Shown: piece by piece, positions 32,907-42,136 of the stretch
Layout: the number at the start of each line of letters is the position of its first letter
How positions within the stretch are numbered: the first letter of the stretch is position 1
Source of the DNA: Streptomyces sp. yr375
GTDB lineage: Bacteria; Actinomycetota; Actinomycetes; Streptomycetales; Streptomycetaceae
DNA length: 58,637 nucleotides
Direction of reading: 5' to 3'
Assembly: GCF_900110755.1 (NCBI RefSeq)
Contig: NZ_FOFF01000053.1
Coordinates: 1 to 58,637, forward strand
The notes under the pieces: model-generated
What the model saw: only the letters and a program-made list of their open reading frames with translations
Told to the model about the DNA's origin: nothing
Databases searched by the model: none
Made by a program: the position numbers and the translations under genes

Positions 32907-34580
32907 ATGGACGCGGACGTCATCGTCGTCGGAGCGGGTCTCGCCGGCCTGGTCGCGGCGCACGAACTCACCAGCAGGGGCCGCCGGGTCGCCCTGGTCG
33001 ACCAGGAGAACGCCGCCAACCTCGGCGGCCAGGCGTTCTGGTCCTTCGGCGGGCTGTTCCTCGTCGACTCCCCGGAGCAGCGCCGCCTGGGCATCAAGGA
33101 CTCCTTCGACCTCGCCTGGAACGACTGGCAGGGCAGCGCGCAGTTCGACCGGACCGAGGACGAGGACTCCTGGGCGGTGCGCTGGGCGCGCGCCTACGTC
33201 GAGTTCGCGGCCGGGGAGAAGCGGACCTGGCTCGCCGGGCACGGCATCTCCTTCGTGCCCACCGTCGGCTGGGCCGAGCGCGGCGACCTGCGCGCCGACG
33301 GCCACGGCAACTCCGTACCCCGCTTCCACGTCACCTGGGGCACCGGCACCGGCGTCGTCGAGCCGTTCGCGCGCTACGCCAAGCAGGCCGCGAAGGACGG
33401 GCTGCTGACCTTCTACCACCGTCACCGCGTGGACGAGCTGGTCGTCCAGGACGGCGCCGCCCGTGGCGTGCGCGGCACGGTCCTCGCCGCCGACGACTCA
33501 GCGCGCGGCGTCGCCTCCAACCGCGACCGTATCGGCGACTTCGAACTGACCGCCCAGGCCGTCATCGTCACCAGCGGCGGCATCGGCGCCGACCACGAGA
33601 CCGTGCGCCGGTACTGGCCCGAGCGCCTCGGCACCCCGCCCGCCGAGATGATCACCGGGGTGCCCGCCTACGTCGACGGCCGCATGCTCGACATCAGCGC
33701 CGAGGCCGGTGCCCGGCTGGTCAACCGGGACCGCATGTGGCACTACACCGAGGGCATCCAGAACTGGGACCCGATCTGGCCCGGCCACGGCATCCGCATC
33801 CTGCCCGGCCCGTCCTCCCTGTGGTTCGACGCCCTCGGCCGCCGGCTGCCCGACCCGTGCCTGCCGGGCTACGACACCCTCAACACCCTCAAGTACCTGC
33901 GCACCACGCAGGACATCGCCGACTACGACCACTCCTGGTTCGTCCTCACCCGGAAGATCGTGGAGAAGGAGTTCGCGCTGTCGGGCTCCGAGCAGAACCC
34001 CGACATCACCGCCAAGGACCGCAAGGCCGTCCTGCGCGACCGGCTCCTCGGCAAGGGCGCCCCGGCACCGGTGCAGGCGTTCCTGGACAAGGGCGCGGAC
34101 TTCGTCGTCGCCGACACCCTCGACCGGCTCGTCGAGAAGATGAACGGACTGACCGACAAGCCACTGCTCGACGTGGCCGACCTGCGCCGCCAGATCGAGG
34201 CCCGCGACCTCCAGATCGCCAACCCGTACAGCAAGGACTCCCAGATCCAGGGCGCGCGCAACGCCCGCCGCTACATCGGCGACCGGCTCGGCCGCGTCGC
34301 GACCCCGCACCGCGTCCTCGACCCCGAGGCCGGCCCGCTGATCGCCGTCAAGCTGCACGTCCTCACCCGCAAGACGCTCGGCGGCATCCAGACCGACCTG
34401 GACTCGCGCGCCCTGGGCGCCGACGGACAGCCGGTCGAGGGACTGTACGCGGCGGGCGAGGTCGCCGGCTTCGGCGGCGGCGGCGTCCACGGCTACAACG
34501 CCCTCGAAGGCACCTTCCTCGGCGGCTGCCTCTTCTCCGGACGCGCGGCGGGCCGGGCGGCGGCGAAACAGACCGGCTGA
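32907..34580 (+). CDS. FAD-binding dehydrogenase (KstD/fumarate-reductase-like)
   Basis: A 557-residue flavoprotein. The FAD Rossmann motif is IVVGAGLAGLVAAHELTSRG at the N-terminus, and the conserved C-terminal motif is GLYAAGEVAGFGGGGVHGYN, ending GTFLGGCLFSGRAAGR. It belongs to the 3-ketosteroid delta-1-dehydrogenase/succinate dehydrogenase-like group, which removes hydrogen from ring ketones or similar compounds. The substrate is unknown; no steroid genes are nearby. It is 20 nt after tetR, with GAAGGG before ATG 32907, so both form an operon. Confidence 0.88.
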   Translation: MDADVIVVGAGLAGLVAAHELTSRGRRVALVDQENAANLGGQAFWSFGGLFLVDSPEQRRLGIKDSFDLAWNDWQGSAQFDRTEDEDSWAVRWARAYVEFAAGEKRTWLAGHGISFVPTVGWAERGDLRADGHGNSVPRFHVTWGTGTGVVEPFARYAKQAAKDGLLTFYHRHRVDELVVQDGAARGVRGTVLAADDSARGVASNRDRIGDFELTAQAVIVTSGGIGADHETVRRYWPERLGTPPAEMITGVPAYVDGRMLDISAEAGARLVNRDRMWHYTEGIQNWDPIWPGHGIRILPGPSSLWFDALGRRLPDPCLPGYDTLNTLKYLRTTQDIADYDHSWFVLTRKIVEKEFALSGSEQNPDITAKDRKAVLRDRLLGKGAPAPVQAFLDKGADFVVADTLDRLVEKMNGLTDKPLLDVADLRRQIEARDLQIANPYSKDSQIQGARNARRYIGDRLGRVATPHRVLDPEAGPLIAVKLHVLTRKTLGGIQTDLDSRALGADGQPVEGLYAAGEVAGFGGGGVHGYNALEGTFLGGCLFSGRAAGRAAAKQTG

Positions 34581-34601
34581 GCAGACGGGGTGGGCGGGCG
34601 G

Positions 34602-34967
34602 TCAGCGCCGGTCCGCCTCCAGCAGGCGGACCAGCACCGTCGTGTGACTCTGCTCCGGGGACTTCGCGGACGTCAGCAGCGTCACCGGCCCCTTGGTGGC
34701 CAACTCCCGCACATGTTCCAAGAGTTCGGCCGCCTCGGGGGCGGTCAGCTCCGCCTCGTAGCGCCGCGCGAACTCCTCGTACGATCCCTCGCCCGCGTGG
34801 TACCAGCGGCGCAGCTCGGTGGACGGGGTGAGGCCCTTCGGCCACTCGTCGACGTGCGCCGCGTCCTTGGACACACCGCGCGGCCACAGCCGGTCGACGA
34901 GGACCCGCACACCGTCGCCGGGCTCGGGCGGGTCGTAGACGCGACGTACGCGGACACGGACGCTCAT
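34602..34967 (-). CDS. DUF488 family protein
   Basis: A 121-residue protein with the DUF488 signature RVYDPPEPGDGVRVLVDRLW at the start, PRGVSKDAAHVDEWPKGLTP and ELRRWYHAG next, and LLTSAKSPEQSHTTVL in the C-terminal part. The function is not established. ATG 34967 has no clear ribosome site. It is a single gene between the dehydrogenase and the M1 peptidase. Confidence 0.88.
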   Translation of the reverse strand: MSVRVRVRRVYDPPEPGDGVRVLVDRLWPRGVSKDAAHVDEWPKGLTPSTELRRWYHAGEGSYEEFARRYEAELTAPEAAELLEHVRELATKGPVTLLTSAKSPEQSHTTVLVRLLEADRR

Positions 34968-35138
34968 GGCGGGCCGTCCTCGGGTTCGGCGGGCGCGGCG
35001 GGTGGTGTCGAGCGTAGGCCGCAGTTGCCTGCCGGCACCGCTCGGCTTGACCTGAATGAGCCTGAACGAGGAGCAAACCGTGGTGCCGGGTCCTTACGCT
35101 GAGGGTGTTTGATCACTCGCCACCCCCCAGGAGCGCAC

Positions 35139-36563
35139 GTGAGACACCCCCGCAGCCGGACCACGACCACGACCCTCCTCCGCCGTGAAGCGGTCGCCGC
35201 CATTGTCCCCGTCGCCGTGGCGGCGCTGCTCATCGCGGCCGGACCCGCCACCGCGGCCGGTCCGACGGGCACGTCCGGCGTCGGCGACCCCTACTTCCCG
35301 CTCGCCGGCAACGGCGGCTACCACGTCACCCACTACGGTCTGACGCTCGGTTACGACCCGGGTAGCCGCCACCTCACCGGCACCGCGGTCCTCACCGCCC
35401 GCGCCACCCAGCGGCTGACCCGCTTCGACCTCGACTTCAACGGGCTGAAGGTCACCGGCCTGACGGTCGATCACGTCAAGGCCGCATACAAGCGCGACGG
35501 CCAGGAACTCGTGATCACCCCGAAGCGCGCCCTGCGCAAGGGCGAGCGGTTCCGCGTCACCGTCACCTACAACGGCACCCCCGGCCCGGTCACCGACCCC
35601 GACGGTTCCCTCGACGGCTGGATCCCCACCGACGACGGTGCCTTCGTCGCCGGTGAACCGCAGGGCGCGATGACCTGGTTCCCGGCCAACAACCACCCCC
35701 TCGACAAGTCCGCCTACGACTTCGCGATCACCGTCCCCAAGGACCGCGTCGCCGTCGCCAACGGCGTCCTGCTCGGCCGCCGCACGGCGAACGGGAAGAC
35801 CACCTTCCGCTGGCGCCAGACGGAACCCATGGCCGCCTACCTCGCCACCGCCACGGTAGGAAAGTTCCAGGTCAAGCAGTACACGACCCGCGACGGCCTG
35901 AAGGTCTACGACGCCGTCGACCCCCGCGAGGCCACGGCCGCCGCACCCGTCCTGAACAAGCTGCCGTCCGTGCTGGAGTGGGAGAGCAAGCTGTTCGGGC
36001 CCTACCCGTTCCGCGCCGCCGGCTCCATCGTCGACCACGCCCCGAACGTCGGCTACGCCCTGGAGACCCAGTCGCGGCCCGTGTACGACAGCGCACCCGA
36101 CCTGAGCACCCTCGTCCACGAGAGCGCCCACCAGTGGTTCGGCGACTCCGTCTCCCTCACCTCCTGGAAGGACATCTGGCTCAACGAGGGCTTCGCCACC
36201 TACGCCGAGTGGCTCTACGCGGAGCAGCACGGCGGCGACACGGCGCAGAAGACGTTCGACGCCCTGTACGCCCGCCCCGCGACCGACGGCCTGTGGGCGT
36301 TCCCGCCCGGCGACCCCGGCAGCGGCGCGCACATCTTCGACACCCCCGTCTACGCCCGCGGCGCCATGACCCTGCACGTCCTGCGCACCGCCGTCGGAGA
36401 CCGCGCCTTCCTCCGCATCCTGCGCGCCTGGGCCGCCCAGCACCGCTACGGCCACGGCACCACCGCCCAGTTCGAGCGGCTCGCCGAGCGGGAGTCCGGG
36501 AAGAACGTCGGCCCGCTGCTGCAAACCTGGCTGTACGGCAAGGGCAAGCCCGCCAAGCCGTAA
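35139..36563 (+). CDS. Secreted M1-family metallopeptidase
   Basis: A 474-residue gluzincin. The signal peptide (about 1-39) has core AVAALLIAAGPATAAG. A beta-sandwich domain follows to about 235, then the catalytic part: GYALETQSRPVY in place of GxMEN, the zinc motif HESAH (VHESAHQWFGDSVS) with the third ligand Glu in NEGFATYAEW. Zinc ligands are complete. It is shorter than typical aminopeptidase N because the C-terminal HEAT-like domain is missing, as in other short Streptomyces M1 enzymes. GTG 35139 follows CAGGAG. It would trim extracellular peptides. Confidence 0.92.
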   Translation: MRHPRSRTTTTTLLRREAVAAIVPVAVAALLIAAGPATAAGPTGTSGVGDPYFPLAGNGGYHVTHYGLTLGYDPGSRHLTGTAVLTARATQRLTRFDLDFNGLKVTGLTVDHVKAAYKRDGQELVITPKRALRKGERFRVTVTYNGTPGPVTDPDGSLDGWIPTDDGAFVAGEPQGAMTWFPANNHPLDKSAYDFAITVPKDRVAVANGVLLGRRTANGKTTFRWRQTEPMAAYLATATVGKFQVKQYTTRDGLKVYDAVDPREATAAAPVLNKLPSVLEWESKLFGPYPFRAAGSIVDHAPNVGYALETQSRPVYDSAPDLSTLVHESAHQWFGDSVSLTSWKDIWLNEGFATYAEWLYAEQHGGDTAQKTFDALYARPATDGLWAFPPGDPGSGAHIFDTPVYARGAMTLHVLRTAVGDRAFLRILRAWAAQHRYGHGTTAQFERLAERESGKNVGPLLQTWLYGKGKPAKP

Positions 36564-36640
36564 CGCCCGAGCCAGCCGAACTGGACGAACCGGGCCCGGA
36601 ACGCGGCGAGTTCCACCTACCTGCGGGCCCGGGGCCAGGG

Positions 36641-36889
36641 TCACGAACCGCGTCGGGCCCTGGCGCGCCGCCTGAGGGCGCGTCGTTCCGTTTCGCTCGT
36701 GCCGCCCCAGACCCCGAGGGTCTGGTCGGTCTCCATGGCCCACTCCAGGCACGGTTCCCGCACGGGGCAGCGTCGGCAGACCGCCGTCGCCTGCTCCGTC
36801 TGGAGCAGGGCCGGCCCCGACGTGCCGACGGGGAAGAAGAGGTCCGGGTCCTCGCGGCGGCACGCGGCGTGCTGTCGCCAGTCGTCCAT
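36641..36889 (-). CDS. WhiB-like iron-sulfur transcription factor
   Basis: An 82-residue Wbl protein. The [4Fe-4S] ligands Cys10, Cys38, Cys41 and Cys47 (CRREDPDLFF... VCRRCPVREPCLEW) are all present. The G(V/I)WGG turn is GVWGG (59-63), followed by a basic DNA-binding tail RRALRRRARARR. It resembles WhiB1/WblE-type proteins, which bind region 4 of the primary sigma factor. ATG 36889 is preferred because AGGTGA is 6 nt upstream; GTG 36898 is in frame but lacks a site. It converges on the M1 peptidase gene. Confidence 0.92.
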   Translation of the reverse strand: MDDWRQHAACRREDPDLFFPVGTSGPALLQTEQATAVCRRCPVREPCLEWAMETDQTLGVWGGTSETERRALRRRARARRGS

Positions 36890-36991
36890 CGAAGTCACCT
36901 GCGATCAAGTCGTACGTGCTGTTCCGGATGTTCGCTCCCGGCCGGGTCACCGCAGGAGCCGGACCGAAACAGCGCGGGACCGCAGCGACGT

Positions 36992-38209
36992 TCACTGCTC
37001 CCGCAGGCCCCACGGGGAGCCGTACGCCGTCAGCAGGTCGAGGAAGGGGCGGGCCGGGAACGCCTCGGGGCCCAGGACGCCCGCGCCGGACCACGCGCCC
37101 GTGGCGAGCAGTTCGAGGGCGACCACCGGGTTGACGGCGGTCTGCCACACCACCGCCTGGCTGCCGTACTCGGCCATCGACCACTGGTTGTCGACCACGT
37201 GGTAGAGGTACACCTCGCGTGGCACACCGTCCTTCACGCCCCGCACCCAGGTCCCGGCGCACGTCTTGCCGTGCATCAGCGCGCCCAGTGTCGCCGGGTC
37301 GGGCAGACAGGCGGCGACCACGTCCCGGGGCGAGACCGGCACCGGTCCGTGCGCGCTCGGCACGGTCACGGGCACCGTACGGTCCAGCTCCAGGCGGTGC
37401 AGCGTCTTCAGCGTCTCGACGAACTCCCGGCCCAGGCCGTACTTGAAGGTGACCCGGCGTGCCTTCACCCAGCGCGGCACGAGCAGCACCTCCTCGTGCT
37501 CGACGTTCACGCACTCCACCGGACCGATGCCGGCGGGGAAGTCGAACACCTCGGGCTCGCTGAACGGCGCGGTGGTGAACCAGCCGCGGTCGGCCTCGTA
37601 GACCACCGGGGGGTTCAGGCACTCCTCGATCGTGGTCCAGATGTTGAAGGAGGGCGCGAAGTCGTGGCCCTCGACGGTGAGGTTCGCGCCGTCACGGACG
37701 CCGATCTCGTCGATCTCGTCGAAGAGTTCGTCGGCGGCGTACCGGGCGAAGACGTCCGACAGCCCCGGCTCGACCCCCATGCCGACCAGCGCCAGAAGGC
37801 CCGCCCCGGCCCAGTCGTCGGCCTCCGCGAACTGTGCGTCGCCGAGCCTGACCCCGCACTCCTCGTACGGACGCTCCGGGTGCGGCCGGGACAGCGACAT
37901 CGCCATGTCGACATAGGTGGCCGCGGCGCCGCGCGCGGCACGGAACAGCGGCATCACGAACCGCGGGTCGGTGGCGTTGAGCAGGACGTCGCAGCGGTGG
38001 CGGGCGAGCAGACCGGCCACGGCCGTCTCGTCGGCGGCGTCGACTTGCTCGGCGTGGAACCGGTCGTCGCCGTCGAGCGCGGCGACGGCGGCAGCGGCCC
38101 GGGCGGGGTCGTGGTCGGCGACCACCATCGCCTCGAAGAACGGACGCCGGGCGGCGATCCGGGTGACGGCGGTGCCCACACCACCGGCACCCACGAGCAG
38201 GACACGCAT
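36992..38209 (-). CDS. Saccharopine dehydrogenase-family protein
   Basis: A 405-residue NAD(P)-binding oxidoreductase. MRVLLVGAGGVGTAVTRIAA is the Rossmann start, DHDPARAAAAVAALDGDD the next acidic strand, and the C-terminal domain (YLYHVVDNQWSMAEYGSQAV, VNPVVALELLATGAW) is of the saccharopine/lysine-ketoglutarate reductase type. It may act on a lysine- or ornithine-derived imine; the true substrate is unknown. ATG 38209 follows GAGGGAG. A 12-bp palindrome CCTCGATCGAGG (38220-38231) overlaps the ribosome site. It is divergent from a TetR gene. Confidence 0.88.
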   Translation of the reverse strand: MRVLLVGAGGVGTAVTRIAARRPFFEAMVVADHDPARAAAAVAALDGDDRFHAEQVDAADETAVAGLLARHRCDVLLNATDPRFVMPLFRAARGAAATYVDMAMSLSRPHPERPYEECGVRLGDAQFAEADDWAGAGLLALVGMGVEPGLSDVFARYAADELFDEIDEIGVRDGANLTVEGHDFAPSFNIWTTIEECLNPPVVYEADRGWFTTAPFSEPEVFDFPAGIGPVECVNVEHEEVLLVPRWVKARRVTFKYGLGREFVETLKTLHRLELDRTVPVTVPSAHGPVPVSPRDVVAACLPDPATLGALMHGKTCAGTWVRGVKDGVPREVYLYHVVDNQWSMAEYGSQAVVWQTAVNPVVALELLATGAWSGAGVLGPEAFPARPFLDLLTAYGSPWGLREQ

Positions 38210-38219
38210 GACGAAACTC

Positions 38220-38231
38220 CCTCGATCGAGG
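38220..38231. promoter_or_regulatory. Palindrome overlapping the ribosome site of the dehydrogenase
   Basis: CCTCGATCGAGG is a perfect 12-bp palindrome that includes part of the GAGGGAG ribosome site. It could be an operator of the divergent TetR protein or a coincidence of the GC-rich leader. Confidence 0.35.
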
Positions 38232-38357
38232 TGTGTAAAAAGTATGAAAGGTGCGAAAGGAGGGTGCCCTGTCGGAGATGAAACGCCGTGCGTCCGCCTA
38301 AGGTCAATGGCGTTGGCATAAGGAGCCCCGGGGGGCAGGCTCAAGGAGGGAGCGGGT

Positions 38358-39065
38358 ATGGCGAAGGCGGTCGTACCGGAGGAGAAGCGGCGTCGGCGGC
38401 GGCCGACCAAGAGCGGCACCGTGCTGTCCGAGGCGCTGATCGTCGAGACCGCGTTGCGCCTGCTGCGCGAGCACGGCAGCACCGGCCTGACCGCCCGCCG
38501 CCTCGGCCTCGCCCTCGACTGCGACCCCAGCACCCTGTACCGGTACTTCCGGGGCATGGACGAACTGACCCTCGCCATCGGAGACGCGCTCATCGGCGAG
38601 GCGCTGCGCGGCTGGCGGCCGACGGGTCAGTGGCGGACGGACCTGCGCGCCATCGGGCTGCGCATCCACGCCGCCTACGTCGCCCACCCGCAGGCCGCCC
38701 AGCTCACCGCGAGCCGGGTGACCGGCCGGGCCAACGAACTCGCCGCCGACGAGGCCGTGTTGGAGGTGCTGCGCACCGCCGGGTTCGCGCTGCCGGACAC
38801 CGTGCGGATCTACCACGCCTTCATCGACCAGACCCTGGCCTTCGCCGCCCTCGACGCCGCGTCGCTGGCCCTGCCCCGGGCCACGCGGCGCGCCGACGAC
38901 GCGATGTGGCGCTCTACGTACGCCCGGCTCCCCGCCGCGACCCACCCCCGGATCGCCGAGGCGGCCCCGCTGCTGTCGACCCACATGGTGACCAGCGCCT
39001 ATCCGACGGCGCTGGACATGCTCCTGGACAGCGCCCACGCGACGCTGACCCGGCTCAGTTCCTGA
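38358..39065 (+). CDS. TetR-family regulator, divergent from the dehydrogenase
   Basis: A 235-residue regulator with a basic start (EEKRRRRRPTK) and the helix-turn-helix at about 25-70 (LIVETALRLLREHGSTGLTA, LDCDPSTLYRYFRGMDEL). The C-terminal domain is helical and typical of TetR_C types. ATG 38358 is preceded by AAGGAGGGAGCGGG. It is likely to control the saccharopine-type gene across a 148-bp intergenic region; the operator is not certain (see the palindrome at 38220). Confidence 0.88.
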   Translation: MAKAVVPEEKRRRRRPTKSGTVLSEALIVETALRLLREHGSTGLTARRLGLALDCDPSTLYRYFRGMDELTLAIGDALIGEALRGWRPTGQWRTDLRAIGLRIHAAYVAHPQAAQLTASRVTGRANELAADEAVLEVLRTAGFALPDTVRIYHAFIDQTLAFAALDAASLALPRATRRADDAMWRSTYARLPAATHPRIAEAAPLLSTHMVTSAYPTALDMLLDSAHATLTRLSS

Positions 39066-39069
39066 GGGT

Positions 39070-39097
39070 CCGGTCAGACCCGGTCAGACCCGGTCAG
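39070..39097. repeat. 10-bp direct repeat between two converging genes
   Basis: CGGTCAGACC occurs twice exactly (39071-39080, 39081-39090), and a third partial unit CGGTCAG follows into the 3' end of the LysR gene. It lies between two convergent stops and is probably a slippage product. Confidence 0.75.
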
Positions 39098-40029
39098 GTT
39101 CTCAGGGCCCGGGCCGCCGCTGTCGTCACCGCGTCCGCCACCGCCGCCAGCGCGGGCGAGTCCAGCTTCCACTGCTGCCAGTACAGCGGGACGTCCAGGG
39201 GGCGGTCGGGGGCGAGGCGGACCAGGCGGCCGGAGTCGAGGAGCGGTCTGGAGTGCGCCTCGGGCACCATGCCCCAGCCGAAGCCGGCGGCGACCGCGGT
39301 CAGGAAACCCTCCGAGGTCGGCACGGCGTGTCGCAGCGAGCTCGCGCCGCCCGAGCCGCTGCGCAACCCGCGCACGAACGCGTCCTGGAGATCGTCGCTC
39401 CGGTCGAAGAACAGCACCGGCGCCCCGGGCAGCGTCTCGTGGAGCGGGCCGTCGGCGAGATGGCGGGCCACGAAGTCCGGGCTCGCGACGGCCACGTAGC
39501 GCATCGTCCCCAGCGCCCGCACCGAACAGCCCGCCACCGCCTCGGGCGACGACGTCACCGCGGCCATCACCAGCCCCTCCCGCAGCAGCTCCGCCGTGCG
39601 GGTCTCGTCCTCGCGGTGCAGTTCGAAACAGAGGTGCGGCTCCCGCGACACCCGGGTCAGGGCCGGCAGGAACCAGGTGGCGAGGGAGTCCGCGTTCACC
39701 GCGACCGTCACGCGCGTCGGCTCGCCCTCGCCGCTCATGCCCAGCTCGGACCGCGTGTCGCGCTCCAGCCGGGCCAACTGGCGGGCGAACCGCACGACGA
39801 TCTCGCCCGACGGCGTCGGCCGCACCGGCTTGGTGCGCAGCAGCAGGACCCGGCCCGTGCGCTGCTCCAGCGCCTTGACGCGCTGGCTGACCGCCGACGG
39901 CGTCACATGCAGAGCGGCCGCCGCAGCGTCGAAGGTGCCGCCGTCCACCACCGCGAGCAGCGTCCGCACCTGGTCCAGCGGAAGCTCCGCCATCGCGGAA
40001 GTCATCACAGGAGTCGTCTCGGGAGTCAT
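39094..40029 (-). CDS. LysR-family regulator (ArgP/LysG type)
   Basis: A 311-residue LysR regulator. The winged HTH is at the N-terminus (LDQVRTLLAVVDGGTFDAAA, AALHVTPSAVSQRVKALEQR), followed by a LysR substrate-binding domain. The pattern and its divergent neighbour, a LysE-family exporter, identify it as ArgP/LysG, which activates the exporter in response to basic amino acids (lysine/arginine). ATG 40029 has no ribosome site; TAACAT (minus strand) is close before it, so the mRNA is probably leaderless. An internal ATG (MAELPLDQ) is the alternative start. Confidence 0.88.
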   Translation of the reverse strand: MTPETTPVMTSAMAELPLDQVRTLLAVVDGGTFDAAAAALHVTPSAVSQRVKALEQRTGRVLLLRTKPVRPTPSGEIVVRFARQLARLERDTRSELGMSGEGEPTRVTVAVNADSLATWFLPALTRVSREPHLCFELHREDETRTAELLREGLVMAAVTSSPEAVAGCSVRALGTMRYVAVASPDFVARHLADGPLHETLPGAPVLFFDRSDDLQDAFVRGLRSGSGGASSLRHAVPTSEGFLTAVAAGFGWGMVPEAHSRPLLDSGRLVRLAPDRPLDVPLYWQQWKLDSPALAAVADAVTTAAARALRT

Positions 40030-40098
40030 CACGAGCGCTAATGTTACGTAAGAATCTTTAGCTGTACGCCCAGTGATCGTTTCCCTAGCGTGGACGCC
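40030..40098. promoter_or_regulatory. Divergent leaderless promoters of lysG and lysE
   Basis: The 69-bp intergenic region is AT-richer than its flanks. Rightward: TAGCGT (40086-40091) ends 7 nt before ATG 40099. Leftward: TAACAT (minus strand, about 40039-40044) lies just before ATG 40029. TTACGTAA (about 40042-40049) is a palindrome and TTTAGCTG follows; these may be LysG contacts. Confidence 0.55.
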
Positions 40099-40713
40099 AT
40101 GTCCCACGCACTCACCGCCGCGGCCGCCGGATTCGGCACCGGTCTGTCGCTCATCGTCGCCATCGGCGCCCAGAACGCCTTCGTCCTGCGCCAGGGGATC
40201 CGCCGGAACGCCGTCCTCGCCGTCGTCGCGATCTGCGCCCTGTCCGACGCACTGCTCATCGCCCTCGGTATCGGCGGTATGGGAACGCTGGTGGTGGCCT
40301 GGCCCGGGGCGCTGACGACGGTCGCCTGGATCGGCGGACTGTTCCTGCTCGGCTACGGGGCCCTGGCGGCCCGCCGGGTGCTTCGGCCCCAGGGCGCCCT
40401 GGCGACGGAGGGCGACGCCACCGGCTCACTGCGCCGGGCCGTGCTGACCTGTCTGGCGCTGACCTGGCTCAACCCCCACGTCTACCTCGACACCGTCTTC
40501 CTGCTCGGCTCCGTCGCCGCCGACCGCGGCCCCATGCGCTGGACCTTCGGCCTCGGCGCCGCGCTCGCCAGCGTGTGCTGGTTCGCCGCGCTGGGCTTCG
40601 GCGCCCGGCTGCTCGGCCGCTTCCTGACCCGCCCCGCCGCCTGGCGCGCCCTGGACGCACTCGTCGCCGCCACGATGGTCACCCTCGGCGCGACCCTCCT
40701 CGCGGGGGCCTGA
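40099..40713 (+). CDS. LysE/ArgO-family amino-acid exporter
   Basis: A 204-residue integral membrane protein with six predicted helices. The family pattern is clear: GFGTGLSLIVAIGAQNAFVLRQG in helix 1, ALSDALLIALGIGGMG in helix 2, and TWLNPHVYLDTVFLLGS in the region that marks LysE exporters. It exports basic amino acids such as lysine and arginine, driven by ion gradients. It is paired with the divergent LysG-like activator. ATG 40099 is preferred over GTG 40090 because the -10-like TAGCGT then fits a leaderless start. Confidence 0.9.
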   Translation: MSHALTAAAAGFGTGLSLIVAIGAQNAFVLRQGIRRNAVLAVVAICALSDALLIALGIGGMGTLVVAWPGALTTVAWIGGLFLLGYGALAARRVLRPQGALATEGDATGSLRRAVLTCLALTWLNPHVYLDTVFLLGSVAADRGPMRWTFGLGAALASVCWFAALGFGARLLGRFLTRPAAWRALDALVAATMVTLGATLLAGA

Positions 40714-40801
40714 AAGGCGGGAACCCGGCGGCCGGAGCCCGGAACACGGGTGGGATAGTGACCCCCGGACCCGAAAGATGTAACGAGCAACCAGGAAGCG
40801 T

Positions 40802-42106
40802 GTGGACGCGAGCGAGAGCAGTACCGCACCCCCTGCCGACGAGACCGACCCGAGCCCGCAGGACCGGCCCCGGCGCGGCTGGCGCCGCTGGGCGATGGAC
40901 ACCCGCCCGCTGCGCCGGCCGGCCTACCGGCGACTGTGGTCCTCGACCATCGTCACCGCCGTGGGCAGCCAGCTCACCGCCGTCGCCGTGCCCAAGCAGA
41001 TCTACGACATCACCGGCTCCTCCGCCTGGGTCGGCTACGCCAGCCTCGCCGGACTCGTACCGATGGTGGTGTTCGCGCTGTGGGGCGGCGCGATCGCCGA
41101 CACCGTCGACCGGCGCAAGCTGCTGCTGATCACCAACAGCGGTATCGCCGTCACCTCGGTGCTGTTCTGGCTCCAGGCGGTCTCCGGGCTCGACTCGGTG
41201 GCCGTGCTGATGGTGCTGCTCGCCGTCCAGCAGGCGTTCTTCGGCCTCAACTCGCCCGCCCGCAGCGCCTCCATCGCCCGTCTGGTCCCCGCCGACGAAC
41301 TGGCCGCCGCCAACGCCCTCGGCTCGACCGTCATGCAGACCGGCCTGGTCGCGGGCCCGCTGCTGGCGGGCGCCCTGATCCCCGTCATCGGCCTGCCCGA
41401 GCTGTACCTGCTCGACGCCGTCGCGCTGTGCGCGACCCTGTGGGCCGTGTTCCGGCTGCCCGCGCTGCCGCCACTGGCGGGCACGACCACCCGGCGCGCC
41501 GGGGTGCGCGAGATCGTGGCGGGCTTCCGCTACATATCCCGGCACAAGGTGCTGCTGCTGTCCTTCCTCGCCGACATCATCGCCATGGTCTTCGGTATGC
41601 CCCGCGCCCTGTTCCCCCAGCTCGCCGCCGAGACGTACGCCTCCTACGGCGAAGGGCTCGCCCTCGGCCTGCTGTTCGCGGCGATCCCCGTCGGCGCGGT
41701 GCTGGGCGGACTGCTCTCCGGGACGTTCTCCCGGGCCCGCCGGCACGGCTGGATGGTGATCGGCGCGGTCGTCGCCTGGGGCGCGGCCATCACCGGGTTC
41801 GGGCTGAGCGGCAGTCTGTGGCTGGCCGTGGTGTTCCTGGCCGTCGCCGGCGTCGCCGACATGGTGTCGATGGTCTTCCGGGGCGCGATCCTCCTGTCCG
41901 CCGCCACCGACGAGATGCGCGGCCGGATGCAGGGCGTCTTCACCGTCGTCGTCGTGGGCGGGCCGCGCCTCGCCGACGTCCTGCACGGCACGGCCGGCGC
42001 CGCCTTCGGGCCCCGCGAGGCCGTCGCGGGCGGCGGCCTGCTGGTCGTCGCGACGATGCTGGGCCTGGCGGTCGCGGTACCCGCGCTGCGCCGCTACCGC
42101 ATCTGA
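40802..42106 (+). CDS. MFS exporter (EntS-like)
   Basis: A 434-residue major facilitator with about 12 membrane segments after a Pro/Asp-rich N-terminal arm. LRRPAYRRLWSSTIVTAVGS marks helix 1, and motif A appears as GGAIADTVDRRKLL in the first cytoplasmic loop. The group includes enterobactin/siderophore exporters such as EntS and drug exporters; the substrate is not predictable. GTG 40802 follows AGGAAG. It stands alone, 88 bp after lysE on the same strand and perhaps partly cotranscribed with it. Confidence 0.9.
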   Translation: MDASESSTAPPADETDPSPQDRPRRGWRRWAMDTRPLRRPAYRRLWSSTIVTAVGSQLTAVAVPKQIYDITGSSAWVGYASLAGLVPMVVFALWGGAIADTVDRRKLLLITNSGIAVTSVLFWLQAVSGLDSVAVLMVLLAVQQAFFGLNSPARSASIARLVPADELAAANALGSTVMQTGLVAGPLLAGALIPVIGLPELYLLDAVALCATLWAVFRLPALPPLAGTTTRRAGVREIVAGFRYISRHKVLLLSFLADIIAMVFGMPRALFPQLAAETYASYGEGLALGLLFAAIPVGAVLGGLLSGTFSRARRHGWMVIGAVVAWGAAITGFGLSGSLWLAVVFLAVAGVADMVSMVFRGAILLSAATDEMRGRMQGVFTVVVVGGPRLADVLHGTAGAAFGPREAVAGGGLLVVATMLGLAVAVPALRRYRI

Positions 42107-42136
42107 GCCGTTGCCGTGTCCGGCGCGGGCGGGGGG

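Noticed and set aside
39070..39097. CRISPR-like or regulatory repeat
   Set aside because: The units are adjoining 10-mers without spacers, between converging gene ends; simple slippage is sufficient.
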